Shown: positions 1 to 9,070, counted from the stretch's first letter. The stretch is DNA of 64,000 nucleotides from Tigheibacillus halophilus (GCF_042683165.1 NZ_JBHUIZ010000003.1:930001-994000); one strand, 5' to 3'. The notes: generated by a model not told the origin, from the letters alone. Translations and numbers: made by a program.

Positions 1-825
1 ACAAATGGAAAGCGTGCTGTTGCAGGATGGAAGTCTTTAGAAGCGAAAACCGGACAAAAACTGGAAGAGATTGCAAAGCCTAGGGCAGAAGAAGATCACA
101 CGCTTCGAGAAATAACGATCCAACCTAAAAACGCTATTTCCACTCCTGTTTGGAGCGGATTGGAAAAAGATCACAGGCGCTATTCGCCGTTTACGGTCAA
201 CACAGAATACAATATTCCATGGCGTACATTGACTGGGAGACAGAGTTTTTATCTTGATCATGAAATGATGCTGGATTTTGGTGAAGCACTTCCACTATAT
301 TTGCCGCCATTAAGATATGGGCCATTCCTTAAAAATGAAACAGAACCGGAAGCTATAGGAAAATCGCTGACTGTCCGCTATCTGACGCCACACCAAAAGT
401 GGGGTATCCATACCATGTTCACAGATACCACCAACATGTCGACATTGTTCCGTGGATGGCAAGTGCTCTGGATGAACGAAGAAGACGGTAAATCAATCGA
501 TTTGAAAGATAATGATTTTGTGGAAGTATATAACCGTAACGGCGCCATTGCCGCCAGAGTCATACTGACATATCGATTGCCAAAGGGAATGATCTATATG
601 TATCATGCCCAGGACAGAACGATGGGTGTACCTGCGACAAGCATCAATAGAAAACGTGGCGGAACCCATAACAGTGTTACGAGAGTTTCCTTAAAACCTA
701 CGCATATGATTGGTGGTTATTCGCAGCTCAGCTATGGTTTCAACTATTATGGCCCCACAGGACACCAAAGAGATACTGTCGCAGTCATCAGGAAGCTGAA
801 GGAGGTAGATTGGCTTGAGAATTAA
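1..825 (+). CDS. narG: Respiratory nitrate reductase alpha subunit, C-terminal part
   Basis: This is the last 274 codons of NarG; the start lies outside the window and frame 1 is open from base 1. NarG is the Mo-bisMGD catalytic subunit that reduces nitrate to nitrite on the cytoplasmic face of the membrane. The visible part is the molydopterin-dinucleotide-binding C-terminal domain of the DMSO reductase family, with the stretch RNGAIAARVILTYRLPKGMI and the NarG-typical end around GGTHNSVTRVSLKPTHMIGG. The gene overlaps narH by 11 bp and leads a narGHJI operon, as in B. subtilis. The promoter, where an Fnr site would be expected, is not in the window. Confidence 0.95.
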   Translation, partial: TNGKRAVAGWKSLEAKTGQKLEEIAKPRAEEDHTLREITIQPKNAISTPVWSGLEKDHRRYSPFTVNTEYNIPWRTLTGRQSFYLDHEMMLDFGEALPLYLPPLRYGPFLKNETEPEAIGKSLTVRYLTPHQKWGIHTMFTDTTNMSTLFRGWQVLWMNEEDGKSIDLKDNDFVEVYNRNGAIAARVILTYRLPKGMIYMYHAQDRTMGVPATSINRKRGGTHNSVTRVSLKPTHMIGGYSQLSYGFNYYGPTGHQRDTVAVIRKLKEVDWLEN

Positions 826-2311
826 GTCACAAGTGGCAATGGTGATGCATTTGGATAAATGCATTGGGTGCCATACATGTTCGGTTACTTGTAAAAATAC
901 GTGGACTAATCGGCCTGGCACAGAATATATGTGGTTTAATAACGTGGAAACCAGACCAGGCACAGGCTACCCAAAGAGGTGGGAAGACAGAGATCAGTTC
1001 AAGGGCGGATGGGTATTGAAAAACGGTAAACTGCAGTTGAAAGCCGGCGGCCCAATTTCCAAGCTTGTAAACATCTTTTATAATCCCGATATGGCAACGA
1101 TGAAAGATTATTATGAGCCTTGGACGTACGATTATCTTAACCTGATAGAAAGTCCGAAAGTGGATAACCTGCCTGTCGCACGTCCGCAATCGACAATAAC
1201 GGGAAAATATATTGACAAACCGGAATGGGGACCAAACTGGGATGATGATTTGGCAGGCGGATCAGATGTGGTTTCACAAGACCCGACTGTTGAAAAACTG
1301 CAAGAACATATATCGCTGGAATATGAAAAAACATTCATGATGTATTTGCCGAGAATTTGCGAACATTGTTTGAACCCTTCCTGTGTCGCCTCCTGTCCGT
1401 CTGGGGCCTTATATAAAAGGGATGAAGACGGCATCGTTCTGGTTGATCAGGAGGAGTGCCGCGGTTGGCGATTCTGTATGAGTGGCTGCCCATATCATAA
1501 AGTGTATTACAATTGGAACACTCACAAGGCTGAAAAGTGCAATTTCTGTTATCCAAGAACAGAAGCAGGTCTGCCTACCATCTGTTCAGAAACCTGTGTA
1601 GGCCGCATCCGCTATATTGGTGTTGTACTGTACGATGCAGATAAGGTCAAAGCTGCCGCTTCAGTGGAAGATCCAAAAGAACTTTATCAGTCACAACTCG
1701 ATGTCTTTCTGGATCCGTTCGATCCAGAAGTGATTAAAGAAGCCAGAAAAGCTGGCATCAATGAGGAATGGATTGAAGGGGCACAAAATTCTCCCGTATA
1801 TAAAATGGCAATGAAATGGAAAATCGCACTGCCATTACATCCGGAATATCGAACATTGCCGATGGTATGGTATGTACCGCCACTAAGCCCGATCATGAAC
1901 CATATAACAAATGAAGACGAATTAAGTACAGACGGATATATTCCTGCTGTTGATCAAATGCGGATTCCCATGAAATATTTAGCCTCTATCCTTTCCGCAG
2001 ATGATACAACTGTAATTCGCAAAGTACTGATGAAACTGACCGCGATGCGTGTTCATATGAGAGGAAAAACAGTAGGCGGCGTAGATGCGTTCCGGCAAAG
2101 CGAACTATTAAAAGAAGCCGACACGACTCCTGAAGAATTGGAAGAAATGGCCCGCTTATTAGGAGTGGCCAAATATGATGAGCGCTTCGTCATTCCTACT
2201 GGCCGAAGAGAAACAGATGACGATTTATATTATGCCCAAGGTGCTTGCAGTCTTGAGGATATCGCCCCGCCGGAAGGACTGGTCACTTACCCATTTGGAA
2301 GGGGAGAATGA
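815..2311 (+). CDS. narH: Respiratory nitrate reductase beta subunit
   Basis: The iron-sulfur electron-transfer subunit passes electrons from NarI haem to NarG. It is 498 aa, the usual size. Four cysteine clusters are visible: CIGCHTCSVTC at residues 16-26, CEHCLNPSCVASC near 183, CRGWRFCMSGC near 215 and CNFCYP...CSETC near 242-262. The Trp replacing a Cys in the CRGW motif is the family signature of the 3Fe-4S centre. The start is TTG at 815, inside the end of narG, behind GGAGGT at 801-806, so the two genes are probably translationally coupled. narJ begins 3 bp after the stop. Confidence 0.97.
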   Translation: MRIKSQVAMVMHLDKCIGCHTCSVTCKNTWTNRPGTEYMWFNNVETRPGTGYPKRWEDRDQFKGGWVLKNGKLQLKAGGPISKLVNIFYNPDMATMKDYYEPWTYDYLNLIESPKVDNLPVARPQSTITGKYIDKPEWGPNWDDDLAGGSDVVSQDPTVEKLQEHISLEYEKTFMMYLPRICEHCLNPSCVASCPSGALYKRDEDGIVLVDQEECRGWRFCMSGCPYHKVYYNWNTHKAEKCNFCYPRTEAGLPTICSETCVGRIRYIGVVLYDADKVKAAASVEDPKELYQSQLDVFLDPFDPEVIKEARKAGINEEWIEGAQNSPVYKMAMKWKIALPLHPEYRTLPMVWYVPPLSPIMNHITNEDELSTDGYIPAVDQMRIPMKYLASILSADDTTVIRKVLMKLTAMRVHMRGKTVGGVDAFRQSELLKEADTTPEELEEMARLLGVAKYDERFVIPTGRRETDDDLYYAQGACSLEDIAPPEGLVTYPFGRGE

Positions 2312-2314
2312 GTT

Positions 2315-2917
2315 ATGGATCAACAAGCGCGTGCATTGCTACTGGTCACTTCAAGGCTTTTAGAGTATCCTGACATCGATTTGGATAATTTGCAAAAAGA
2401 AATTACCGACTATGGAAAAGAGCATTTCACTTCCCCTGAGCTGCAGGAAGAAGTCGAATTGGCGATCACAAGCCTACAGAATGAGAAGCTTTCTGATGTA
2501 CAGATGCTTTACGTACAAACTTTCGATCTAAAATCTAAACATGGGCTGTATCTCACAGCCCATGAATTAGGAGACAGTAATAAAAGAGGAGCGGCGCTAA
2601 TTAAATTGCAAAAAATTATCAATAAAGCAGGCTTCGACCGAATTGATGATGAGCTTGCAGATTATATTCCGATGCTTCTTGAATTTCTAGCTGTTTCAGA
2701 TGATAGTAATGATAATGAAAGAATGTGCAAAAGGCTTGGTGTCGCTCTCAGCCGCATCTTGCGATTTCTGCCATCTGAAAATTTATATCACCCGGTCCTG
2801 TCTCTGTTGATGAAATATGTATTTCCGAACCCTACAAAAGAAGATGTGGAGAAACTCGAATTTGACAGGGAAGAAGCTGATTTAGAAGAGTTGCCTTACC
2901 CAATCATGTATCACTAA
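2315..2917 (+). CDS. narJ: Nitrate reductase molybdenum cofactor assembly chaperone
   Basis: A 200-aa NarJ/TorD-family chaperone that binds apo-NarG in the cytoplasm and assists Mo-cofactor and FeS insertion before NarGH docks on NarI. The helical, acidic sequence includes the characteristic LYLTAHELGDSNKRGAALI stretch (about residue 77) and the PMLLEFLA segment. It is the third gene of the nar operon, 3 bp after narH, and is not part of the finished enzyme. Length and position match NarJ of Bacillus. Confidence 0.95.
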   Translation: MDQQARALLLVTSRLLEYPDIDLDNLQKEITDYGKEHFTSPELQEEVELAITSLQNEKLSDVQMLYVQTFDLKSKHGLYLTAHELGDSNKRGAALIKLQKIINKAGFDRIDDELADYIPMLLEFLAVSDDSNDNERMCKRLGVALSRILRFLPSENLYHPVLSLLMKYVFPNPTKEDVEKLEFDREEADLEELPYPIMYH

Positions 2918-2942
2918 GGAATTCATTTGAGGAGGAAAAGGT

Positions 2943-3629
2943 ATGAAAGACATTTTTTTATGGGTTATTTTCCCCTACATCACAGTAACGATCATGATTT
3001 TTGGTCTTCTATATCGGTTTGCATACCGCCAATTGACTTGGGCTGCACCATCTACTGAATTCTTTGAAAAGAAGTGGCTGAGAATCGGATCTCCTCTTTT
3101 TCATTGGGGTATTGTGTTTGCTTTTATTGGGCATATCATGGGTATGGTTATACCACAGGGATTCTATTTATCGTTAGGAATCACGGATGAGCTGTACCAT
3201 TTTGGAGCCATATATGGTGGAGGCATAGCGGGGCTGATGGTAGTTGTCGGATTGATTATTCTGTTCATCAGAAAAATAGTAATCGATCCTGTTAGAATCC
3301 ATGCCACATTCGCTGACTTCTTCACACTTATCGCCCTGATAATAGTAGCTGGTATGGGAGCGTACATGACACTGGTTTATAATACGACGGTATCTGAATA
3401 CGAGTATCGGACAACCATTGGTCCTTGGTTCAGAAGTTTGTTCATTTTCCAGCCGAAATATGAATTGATGGCAAGCGTGCCAACCTTATTCAAGGTGCAT
3501 ATACTGGCAGCATTTGCACTGTTTGCTTCTGTGCCGTTTACAAGACTTGTTCACTTTTATAGTATCCCGGTCAATTATCCATCAAGAGCGCCACAGCAAT
3601 ACCGAGCCCGGGCACAATATCATAAATGA
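2943..3629 (+). CDS. narI: Respiratory nitrate reductase gamma subunit (cytochrome b)
   Basis: The membrane anchor and quinol oxidase of nitrate reductase (228 aa). There are five hydrophobic segments. Histidines in the HWGIVFAFIGHIMGM helix and in the last helix (VHILAAFALF...RLVHFYSIP) are the expected ligands of the two b haems. It starts at ATG 2943 behind GAGGAGGAAAAGGT and is the last gene of the operon, followed directly by an intrinsic terminator. Confidence 0.96.
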   Translation: MKDIFLWVIFPYITVTIMIFGLLYRFAYRQLTWAAPSTEFFEKKWLRIGSPLFHWGIVFAFIGHIMGMVIPQGFYLSLGITDELYHFGAIYGGGIAGLMVVVGLIILFIRKIVIDPVRIHATFADFFTLIALIIVAGMGAYMTLVYNTTVSEYEYRTTIGPWFRSLFIFQPKYELMASVPTLFKVHILAAFALFASVPFTRLVHFYSIPVNYPSRAPQQYRARAQYHK

Positions 3630-3644
3630 TCGTTTTGATCGCAG

Positions 3645-3678
3645 CCGGGAAAAGGTAATATCCTTTTCCCGGTATTTT
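3645..3678 (+). terminator. Intrinsic terminator of narGHJI
   Basis: CCGGGAAAAGG, a short loop, CCTTTTCCCGG, then TATTTTTAATTT, located 15 bp after the narI stop. Confidence 0.9.
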
Positions 3679-3786
3679 TAATTTATCTTGATCCTGAAAT
3701 ATTGAAAAAGCAGCTCGCTGCTGGACATTTAAAAATAAAAACAGGTAATACTACTAGCAACCAAGTTAGAAAAAGGTGATATGTAT

Positions 3787-5313
3787 ATGAACGAGGAAAA
3801 AAAGTTTTCAACTGGCACATCATACTGGATGGATTCTGTAACATTACCGGATTTTCCTTCACTAGAAGAGACAATTGATACAGATGTCGGGATTGTAGGA
3901 GCAGGAATAACCGGGTTAACGACGGCCTATCTTTTAGCAAAGAATAACATAAAGACGGTCCTCATCGATGCGAATGGAATATTAGAAGGAACAACTGGAC
4001 ACACAACAGCAAAAATCACTGCACAACATGGACTCATTTACGATGAGTTAATCAACCATTTCGGAAAAGAAAGCGCTTCACTTTATTACAAAGCGGCGAC
4101 AGACGCAATAAGTATTATCGAGAACACGGTTAGGGACTTGCAGATTGAATGTGATTTCTCCAAGGAAGATGCCTATATTTACACAGATGATGAAGAATAT
4201 ATTTCACAGTTGGAAAATGAAGCGAAAGCTTATGAAAAATTAGATATCCCAGGGGGGATTGTTGATGATCTTCCTTTGGAAATACCGTATAAAAAGGCGT
4301 TGGTAATGAAAAACCAGGCACAATTTCATCCATTAAAATATTTGCTTGCTCTAGCAGAAGCTTGCAAACAAGCGGGTGTGACAATTTATACTGACACGCC
4401 GGCAATAGATGTAGAACATTACAAGCACCCGGCTATCATCACAAGAGCCGGCCATAGAATAAAATGCAAAAACGTGGTTGTTGCTTCACATTTCCCTTTT
4501 CATGATGGTCAAGGACTTTATCCGATCCGGATGTATGCTGAACGTGCTTATGTGCTAGCAGTTAAAACAAAAGAACAATTTCCCGGTGGCATGTATATTA
4601 ATGCCGAAGATCCTACAAGGTCAATCAGGGCACTTTCTTCAAAAGAGGAAAATATTTGGCTGATCGTCGGTGAAAACCATAAGACCGGCCAAGGTGAACA
4701 AATGACAACACATTATGAGGCATTGAAAGAATTTGCCCAAAAACAATTTGGTATAGCAGAGGTGCTTTATCACTGGTCTACCCAAGATCTGACAACATTG
4801 GACAAGCTACCTTATATTGGACCAATTACTAAAACAGAAGATGCAGTTTACGTTGGAACAGGATACAGAAAATGGGGTATGACAAGCGGAACCATCGCCG
4901 GAAAAATCATTTCAGATGCCATTATCGGAAAAGAGAATGCGTATGCTCATATTTTTTCCCCATCAAGATTCAAAGCTGATCCGTCAGCAAGGAAATTGAT
5001 AAGAGGGAACACGGACGTAGCCAAGCATCTACTAAAAGGAAAATTGGATTTTACAAAAGAACGGTTTGATGATTTATCTGTTGATGAAGCTGTCATTACC
5101 AGAATAGACGGAAAGCGGGCTGGGGTTTATAAAGACGCCGAAAATCAGCTGCATATCGTGGATACTACCTGTACCCACTGGGGTTGTGAAGTTGCATGGA
5201 ATGATGCAGAACGAACATGGGATTGCCCTTGCCATGGTTCAAGGTTTTCGTATACGGGGGATGTGATCGAAGGACCGGCAAAACGGCCGTTGAAGCACAT
5301 AGACGGGGAATGA
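3787..5313 (+). CDS. yhfW: FAD-dependent oxidoreductase with C-terminal Rieske domain (YhfW-like)
   Basis: Two-domain redox protein of about 508 aa. The N-terminal DadA/glycine-oxidase-type FAD fold shows the dinucleotide motif GIVGAGITGLTTAYLL near residue 36. The C-terminal Rieske [2Fe-2S] domain shows CTHWGC and CPCHGSRF (about residues 463-486), giving the two Cys and two His ligands. The fusion matches B. subtilis YhfW, whose substrate is unknown. Two in-frame ATGs exist (3781 and 3787). The second has the better spacing from AAAAAGGTGAT, so it is preferred. It is probably monocistronic, with a terminator upstream and no close partner downstream. Confidence 0.85.
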   Translation: MNEEKKFSTGTSYWMDSVTLPDFPSLEETIDTDVGIVGAGITGLTTAYLLAKNNIKTVLIDANGILEGTTGHTTAKITAQHGLIYDELINHFGKESASLYYKAATDAISIIENTVRDLQIECDFSKEDAYIYTDDEEYISQLENEAKAYEKLDIPGGIVDDLPLEIPYKKALVMKNQAQFHPLKYLLALAEACKQAGVTIYTDTPAIDVEHYKHPAIITRAGHRIKCKNVVVASHFPFHDGQGLYPIRMYAERAYVLAVKTKEQFPGGMYINAEDPTRSIRALSSKEENIWLIVGENHKTGQGEQMTTHYEALKEFAQKQFGIAEVLYHWSTQDLTTLDKLPYIGPITKTEDAVYVGTGYRKWGMTSGTIAGKIISDAIIGKENAYAHIFSPSRFKADPSARKLIRGNTDVAKHLLKGKLDFTKERFDDLSVDEAVITRIDGKRAGVYKDAENQLHIVDTTCTHWGCEVAWNDAERTWDCPCHGSRFSYTGDVIEGPAKRPLKHIDGE

Positions 5314-5403
5314 AGGGAAATATTCGCAAGAGTGGATTGGACTACATGAACGTTATCCTATGTTATGCTTAAGATGAATGATTTAAAGGGAGATGAACAA
5401 AAA

Positions 5404-6378
5404 ATGCTTGGCGTACATGCGAAAAATCCCGGTGGCCCAGAACAACTGGAACTGATTGATGTTGCTGTTCCGAAACCGCGAAAAGGGGAAATATTGATCA
5501 AGGTTCATGCAGCTGCTTTGAACCGGACAGACATTATAACCAGGGAAGGAAAAATGTCATACCTTCAAAACCCCATTTTAGGTGTAGAAGTCTCTGGCAC
5601 AGTTATCGACTCCAACGGTACAAATTTTGTAAAGGACGAGAAAGTTGCGGGACTTGTTAATGGTGGGGGGTATGCGGAATATGCTGTAATGCCTGCAGAA
5701 AGAGCGATGAGGATACCCGACTCATTTACATTTGAGGAGGGGGCAGCAATTCCGGAAGTTTTCTTGACTGCTTATCAAACTTTATTCTGGCACGGCAGGC
5801 TGCAGCGGCGTGAATCAGTGCTGATTCATGCAGGAGGAAGTGGTGTAGGTACCGCTGCCATACAGCTGGCCAAACAAATTACAGGAGCTAAAGTAATGAC
5901 CACCGCCGGATCAAAAGAAAAGCTAGCTGTCTGTAAGGAGCTTGGTGCCGATGTTTTAATCAACTACAAAGAAGAATCGTTCGACCACGAAGTACTAAAA
6001 GCAACTGAAAATCAAGGTGCGAATGTCATTCTTGACTTCATTGGTGCAAAATATTGGGAAATGAATACCAAAAGCATCAGCCAGGAAGGCAGATGGGTGC
6101 TTATTGGAACACTTGGCGGCAGTACAGTAGAAAAAATGAATTTAATGACGCTGATGTCGAAATGCGTACAAATTACAGGCACATTGCTGACACCAAGAAG
6201 CGATCAATATAAAGCAGATCTTACTAAAGAGTTTATGGATGTGGCAATGCCACTGTTTAAACAAAATAAAATCAAGCCGATCATTGATCGCGCATTTTCG
6301 TTCCAAGATGTACAGAAAGCACATCAACATATGGAAGATAATAAAAACATCGGTAAAATTATTTTGACGTGGGATTAA
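5404..6378 (+). CDS. NAD(P)H:quinone oxidoreductase, zinc-independent MDR family
   Basis: About 324 aa of medium-chain dehydrogenase/reductase of the quinone oxidoreductase type. It has a GroES-like N-domain and a Rossmann domain with HAGGSGVGTAAIQLAK near residue 142. The structural and catalytic zinc cysteines of alcohol dehydrogenases are absent, which separates QOR and TP53I3-like enzymes from Zn-ADHs. An upstream in-frame ATG exists at 5365, but AAAGGGAGATG at 5387-5397 places the start at 5404 (MLGVHAKNPGG). It probably reduces quinones or enones with NADPH; the substrate cannot be told. It is the last + gene before dif. Confidence 0.85.
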   Translation: MLGVHAKNPGGPEQLELIDVAVPKPRKGEILIKVHAAALNRTDIITREGKMSYLQNPILGVEVSGTVIDSNGTNFVKDEKVAGLVNGGGYAEYAVMPAERAMRIPDSFTFEEGAAIPEVFLTAYQTLFWHGRLQRRESVLIHAGGSGVGTAAIQLAKQITGAKVMTTAGSKEKLAVCKELGADVLINYKEESFDHEVLKATENQGANVILDFIGAKYWEMNTKSISQEGRWVLIGTLGGSTVEKMNLMTLMSKCVQITGTLLTPRSDQYKADLTKEFMDVAMPLFKQNKIKPIIDRAFSFQDVQKAHQHMEDNKNIGKIILTWD

Positions 6379-6448
6379 TTTCTCACGTTATTTTTCATTT
6401 TTGTCTCAATATCACAAGTATACTTTAGAGTTGAGACTTTTTATCGTA

Positions 6449-6476
6449 AGTTCCTATAATATATATTATGTAAACT
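6449..6476 (+). other. dif: Chromosomal dif site (XerCD recombination site), left copy
   Basis: A 28-bp site that splits into the XerC arm AGTTCCTATAA, the centre TATATA and the XerD arm TTATGTAAACT. From memory, B. subtilis dif has arms ACTTCCTAGAA and TTATGTAAACT with the same centre, so this differs at 2 of 28 positions, both in the XerC arm. Gene direction switches here: genes to the left are + and most to the right are -, which fits a terminus with replichores meeting. If the island to the right was integrated by Xer, this copy carries the chromosomal XerC arm. Confidence 0.85.
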
Positions 6477-6513
6477 AGGATTAATTTAGGCCAAGAATAA
6501 CGTTCTTCCCTAT

Positions 6514-6526
6514 AGTTCCTATAATA
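6514..6526 (+). repeat. Second copy of the dif XerC arm
   Basis: AGTTCCTATAATA is an exact 13-bp repeat of the left part of dif, 65 bp downstream and in the same orientation. The following bases do not form a XerD arm. It could be a spare XerC/recombinase binding site or a relic of an earlier recombination event. Confidence 0.6.
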
Positions 6527-6596
6527 ACTGTACTTTGGAACATACCTTCGGCACATTCCTTATAATTATTTGAAATATTCATGTGTACGATAATCC

Positions 6597-6655
6597 CTCT
6601 TTTGAACGATAATGTTGAGTTTTTGTACAGATAATGAATTATCGTCTAATCACTT
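6597..6655 (+). repeat. ACGATAAT repeats upstream of the recombinase gene
   Basis: ACGATAAT occurs at 6597-6604 and 6616-6623 (19 bp apart), with an inverted copy ATTATCGT at 6648-6655 just before the ribosome binding site. The spacing fits protein binding, perhaps recombinase autoregulation; this is inference. Confidence 0.4.
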
Positions 6656-6678
6656 TACTTTTTTAGGAGGTTTTACCA

Positions 6679-7584
6679 TTGCAACTAAAAGCTGCGATTG
6701 ACGAATTCATTTTGTACATTCAGATTGAAAAAAATTACTCTACCCATACGGTTATCAGTTATGAGTATGATTTAGATCAATTTCTAGCCTTTCTATGTGA
6801 TCATGATTGCTCTACCGGTTTGGCTGACATTACAACGACCCAAGTACGTCGCTTTATCCAAAATCAACTTGGTAAACAGAAACAAAAACCAAGGTCAATC
6901 AATCGGAAAATATCCTGTTTAAAATCGTTTACCAAGTATTGTATACGAGAAAAATTTCTCTCTAATAACTTCATGGACAGCATTGAAAAACCAAAGTTTG
7001 ATGATAATCTTCCTGTCTATATGACACTAGATGATCTCAAGCAACTATTTCGATCAATAGAAAATGACGATTCTTCTTTATCAATACGAAATGAAGTCAT
7101 GATTAAATTACTTGCTACGACTGGTATGAGACGCTCAGAATTAGTGGCACTAACATGGGAACAAATAAATTTATCGAATCAAACCATACGTGTTTTTGGT
7201 AAGGGGAAAAAGGAAAGATTATTACCATTACATGCAGCCCTTATTCCCTTACTATACGAATATAAAGAAACGCTGAGGGAATTTCAAATATATCCAACAG
7301 AGCCTGTATTTTTGAATAAAAATGGCGTTTCACTTAATCCGCGCGGATTACACTTAATCTTTAAGAAAGCATTAGAAAAAGCAGGTCTGCCCCCCTCTCG
7401 CTTTTCATTACATCATTTACGCCATACCTTTGCAACGCTTATGCTGCAGGAAAATAAAGAGAATATTGAACTCAGAACACTTCAAGAATTGTTAGGTCAT
7501 GAAAGTATTACAGCAACGGAAGTTTATACGCATGTCGAGTTTGAACAAAAAAAGAAAGCCATTGATTCGTTTAACATCTTTTAG
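6679..7584 (+). CDS. Tyrosine recombinase, XerC/XerD-like
   Basis: 301-aa integrase with a SAM-like N-terminal core-binding domain (residues 1-85) and a C-terminal catalytic domain. All active-site residues are visible: Arg151 in TGMRRSEL, the GKGKKER beta-hairpin lysine near 175, HHLRHTF (His245/Arg248), LGHE (His274) and Tyr283 in VYTHV. Length and motifs match XerC, XerD or RipX. The start is TTG 6679 behind TAGGAGG. It lies only 200 bp from dif, which recalls xerS beside difSL in streptococci. Here it is more likely the element's own recombinase, because Bacillaceae carry codV and ripX elsewhere. It is convergent with the second recombinase. Confidence 0.9.
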   Translation: MQLKAAIDEFILYIQIEKNYSTHTVISYEYDLDQFLAFLCDHDCSTGLADITTTQVRRFIQNQLGKQKQKPRSINRKISCLKSFTKYCIREKFLSNNFMDSIEKPKFDDNLPVYMTLDDLKQLFRSIENDDSSLSIRNEVMIKLLATTGMRRSELVALTWEQINLSNQTIRVFGKGKKERLLPLHAALIPLLYEYKETLREFQIYPTEPVFLNKNGVSLNPRGLHLIFKKALEKAGLPPSRFSLHHLRHTFATLMLQENKENIELRTLQELLGHESITATEVYTHVEFEQKKKAIDSFNIF

Positions 7585-7603
7585 AACATCATCAACTTGT
7601 AGA

Positions 7604-7637
7604 GAAAATAACTACCTTTTCCGAGGTAGTTATTTTC
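7604..7637. terminator. Bidirectional terminator between two recombinase genes
   Basis: GAAAATAACTACC, an 8-nt loop, GGTAGTTATTTTC forms a perfect 13-bp stem with A and T tails usable on both strands. It overlaps the stop codon of the minus-strand gene (7630-7632). Confidence 0.85.
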
Positions 7638-9048
7638 TTATGAATAAGTAGTTTTTATCCATAGTTGATGGATAAAATCCGTTCGGAACCGGATGTGGTT
7701 GTTGTGCATTTACCGCCATTTGCATTCCCATCCCTGCTTGGTAACCATTTTGATATGGATTTGCCATGTATGGATGTGGTTCCATTGATGAATGTCCTTC
7801 TCTCATTGGAAACATGGAGGTTACATTATTCGGAACAGCAGCTGATTGCGTTAACGCCTGTTCCATTTTAGACATCGTGAATCGAATAATCTGCTCTTTA
7901 AATAAGTGTACCGCGTAAACATTTTTCATCTGATTTTCAAATGCTACAGGTAACTGTTCGTAGATAGCTTCTAAATCCATTTGAACGCCAAATTTCTCAT
8001 CCATTTCTAATGCTGTTTCCAGTACAGTTTCTAATAAGAGTTGTACCATTCGTAATTGTTTTACTTCCCGTGTATCCCGTCGAAGATACCGTTCCAATGC
8101 ACCCAACTCCGTTTTCTTTGAATGTAACAAGAGCAATCGAATGGCATTGTCTTCTACACCCATTTCGTGGAATATGGTTGCGATAGTATAGCGTAGTCCA
8201 TGTGGTGTAAAATATTGATCGGTCTTTATTTCTTTCTTCTTTTTCTTATTAGTCGTTGATTCACTATTCTCGTCATCCTCTACTGAATACTTGAGCCAGC
8301 CTAAATGTTCACATATTCTTTTTACAATGTAATTCATTTGTTTATTTGCAAATGGCTTTCCTCTTAGACCGTACAAGAGGGAATCTTCAGGATCGGCTAC
8401 TTTTGTATAATCGCTAAATACAGACAGTACCTTTGGTGGCAATGGGATGAAACTTTCTCTATGCTTAGAGTTGGGGGTTGTTTCTTCTTGATTATTTTCA
8501 TCTGTACCTGTTTTCCCAAATTCAATTCGTAGTCCCCCTATCTCAAGATCCAGCGTTCGAACTTTTAATTGCTTCAAATTGGTCGAACGGAGTCCCGTAT
8601 AGATTTCGATTAACATCGGTAGTAAAACGTTTACCCCTTCTGCTTGTAAATCATGTGCTGCTTTATAAACTTGATAAAGCTCTGTAAGTGTCAGGTCTTT
8701 TGATAAGTATTGATCAGCTGTATAATCGCTAATATTTACATTTAAAAATGGATTGCCTTCTATAATATTTGCGTTATTTAAATGTCGGAATATTGATGTC
8801 ATTGTACTTTTTTGCTGATTTAATGTATTCGGGTTTTTTCCAGCATGATCTTTTTTCCACTGCATACAGTACTGATATGTTACATTCTCAATTGTCGGTT
8901 CTAATCCAACACTTCTCATATGCCCCGAGACTTTTTTTACATTTCTACGATATGCATTCTTTGAATTAGTGGACCAATCACTTATTTGTTCCTGATCTTT
9001 GTAGGCTTCTTCTAATGTGCTTTTTGGTATAAGACTTATTTTATTCAT
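7630..9048 (-). CDS. Phage-type tyrosine recombinase (site-specific integrase)
   Basis: 472-aa tyrosine recombinase unlike its 301-aa neighbour. It has an N-terminal SAM-like region to about residue 110, then a catalytic domain with the Arg in IYTGLRSTNLKQL, HGLRYTIAT (His-x-x-Arg), LLLLHSKK and the probable nucleophile Tyr in LERYLRR. A lysine-rich insert (TNKKKKKEIKTD) precedes the HxxR box. The last 120 residues, rich in Met, Pro, Asn and Gln, are an unusual tail with no family assignment. It reads ATG at 9048 behind AAAAGGGGAG. A strong hairpin-terminator lies in its leader. It may integrate or excise the island, or work with the neighbouring recombinase. Confidence 0.85.
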   Translation of the reverse strand: MNKISLIPKSTLEEAYKDQEQISDWSTNSKNAYRRNVKKVSGHMRSVGLEPTIENVTYQYCMQWKKDHAGKNPNTLNQQKSTMTSIFRHLNNANIIEGNPFLNVNISDYTADQYLSKDLTLTELYQVYKAAHDLQAEGVNVLLPMLIEIYTGLRSTNLKQLKVRTLDLEIGGLRIEFGKTGTDENNQEETTPNSKHRESFIPLPPKVLSVFSDYTKVADPEDSLLYGLRGKPFANKQMNYIVKRICEHLGWLKYSVEDDENSESTTNKKKKKEIKTDQYFTPHGLRYTIATIFHEMGVEDNAIRLLLLHSKKTELGALERYLRRDTREVKQLRMVQLLLETVLETALEMDEKFGVQMDLEAIYEQLPVAFENQMKNVYAVHLFKEQIIRFTMSKMEQALTQSAAVPNNVTSMFPMREGHSSMEPHPYMANPYQNGYQAGMGMQMAVNAQQPHPVPNGFYPSTMDKNYLFIRK

Positions 9049-9070
9049 TGTGTACTCCCCTTTTCAAAGC

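Noticed and set aside
6679..9048. Tn554-like transposon (tnpA/tnpB/tnpC)
   Set aside because: Two recombinases are present but convergent rather than in tandem, sizes differ, and no tnpC follows; the dif-flanked model explains more.
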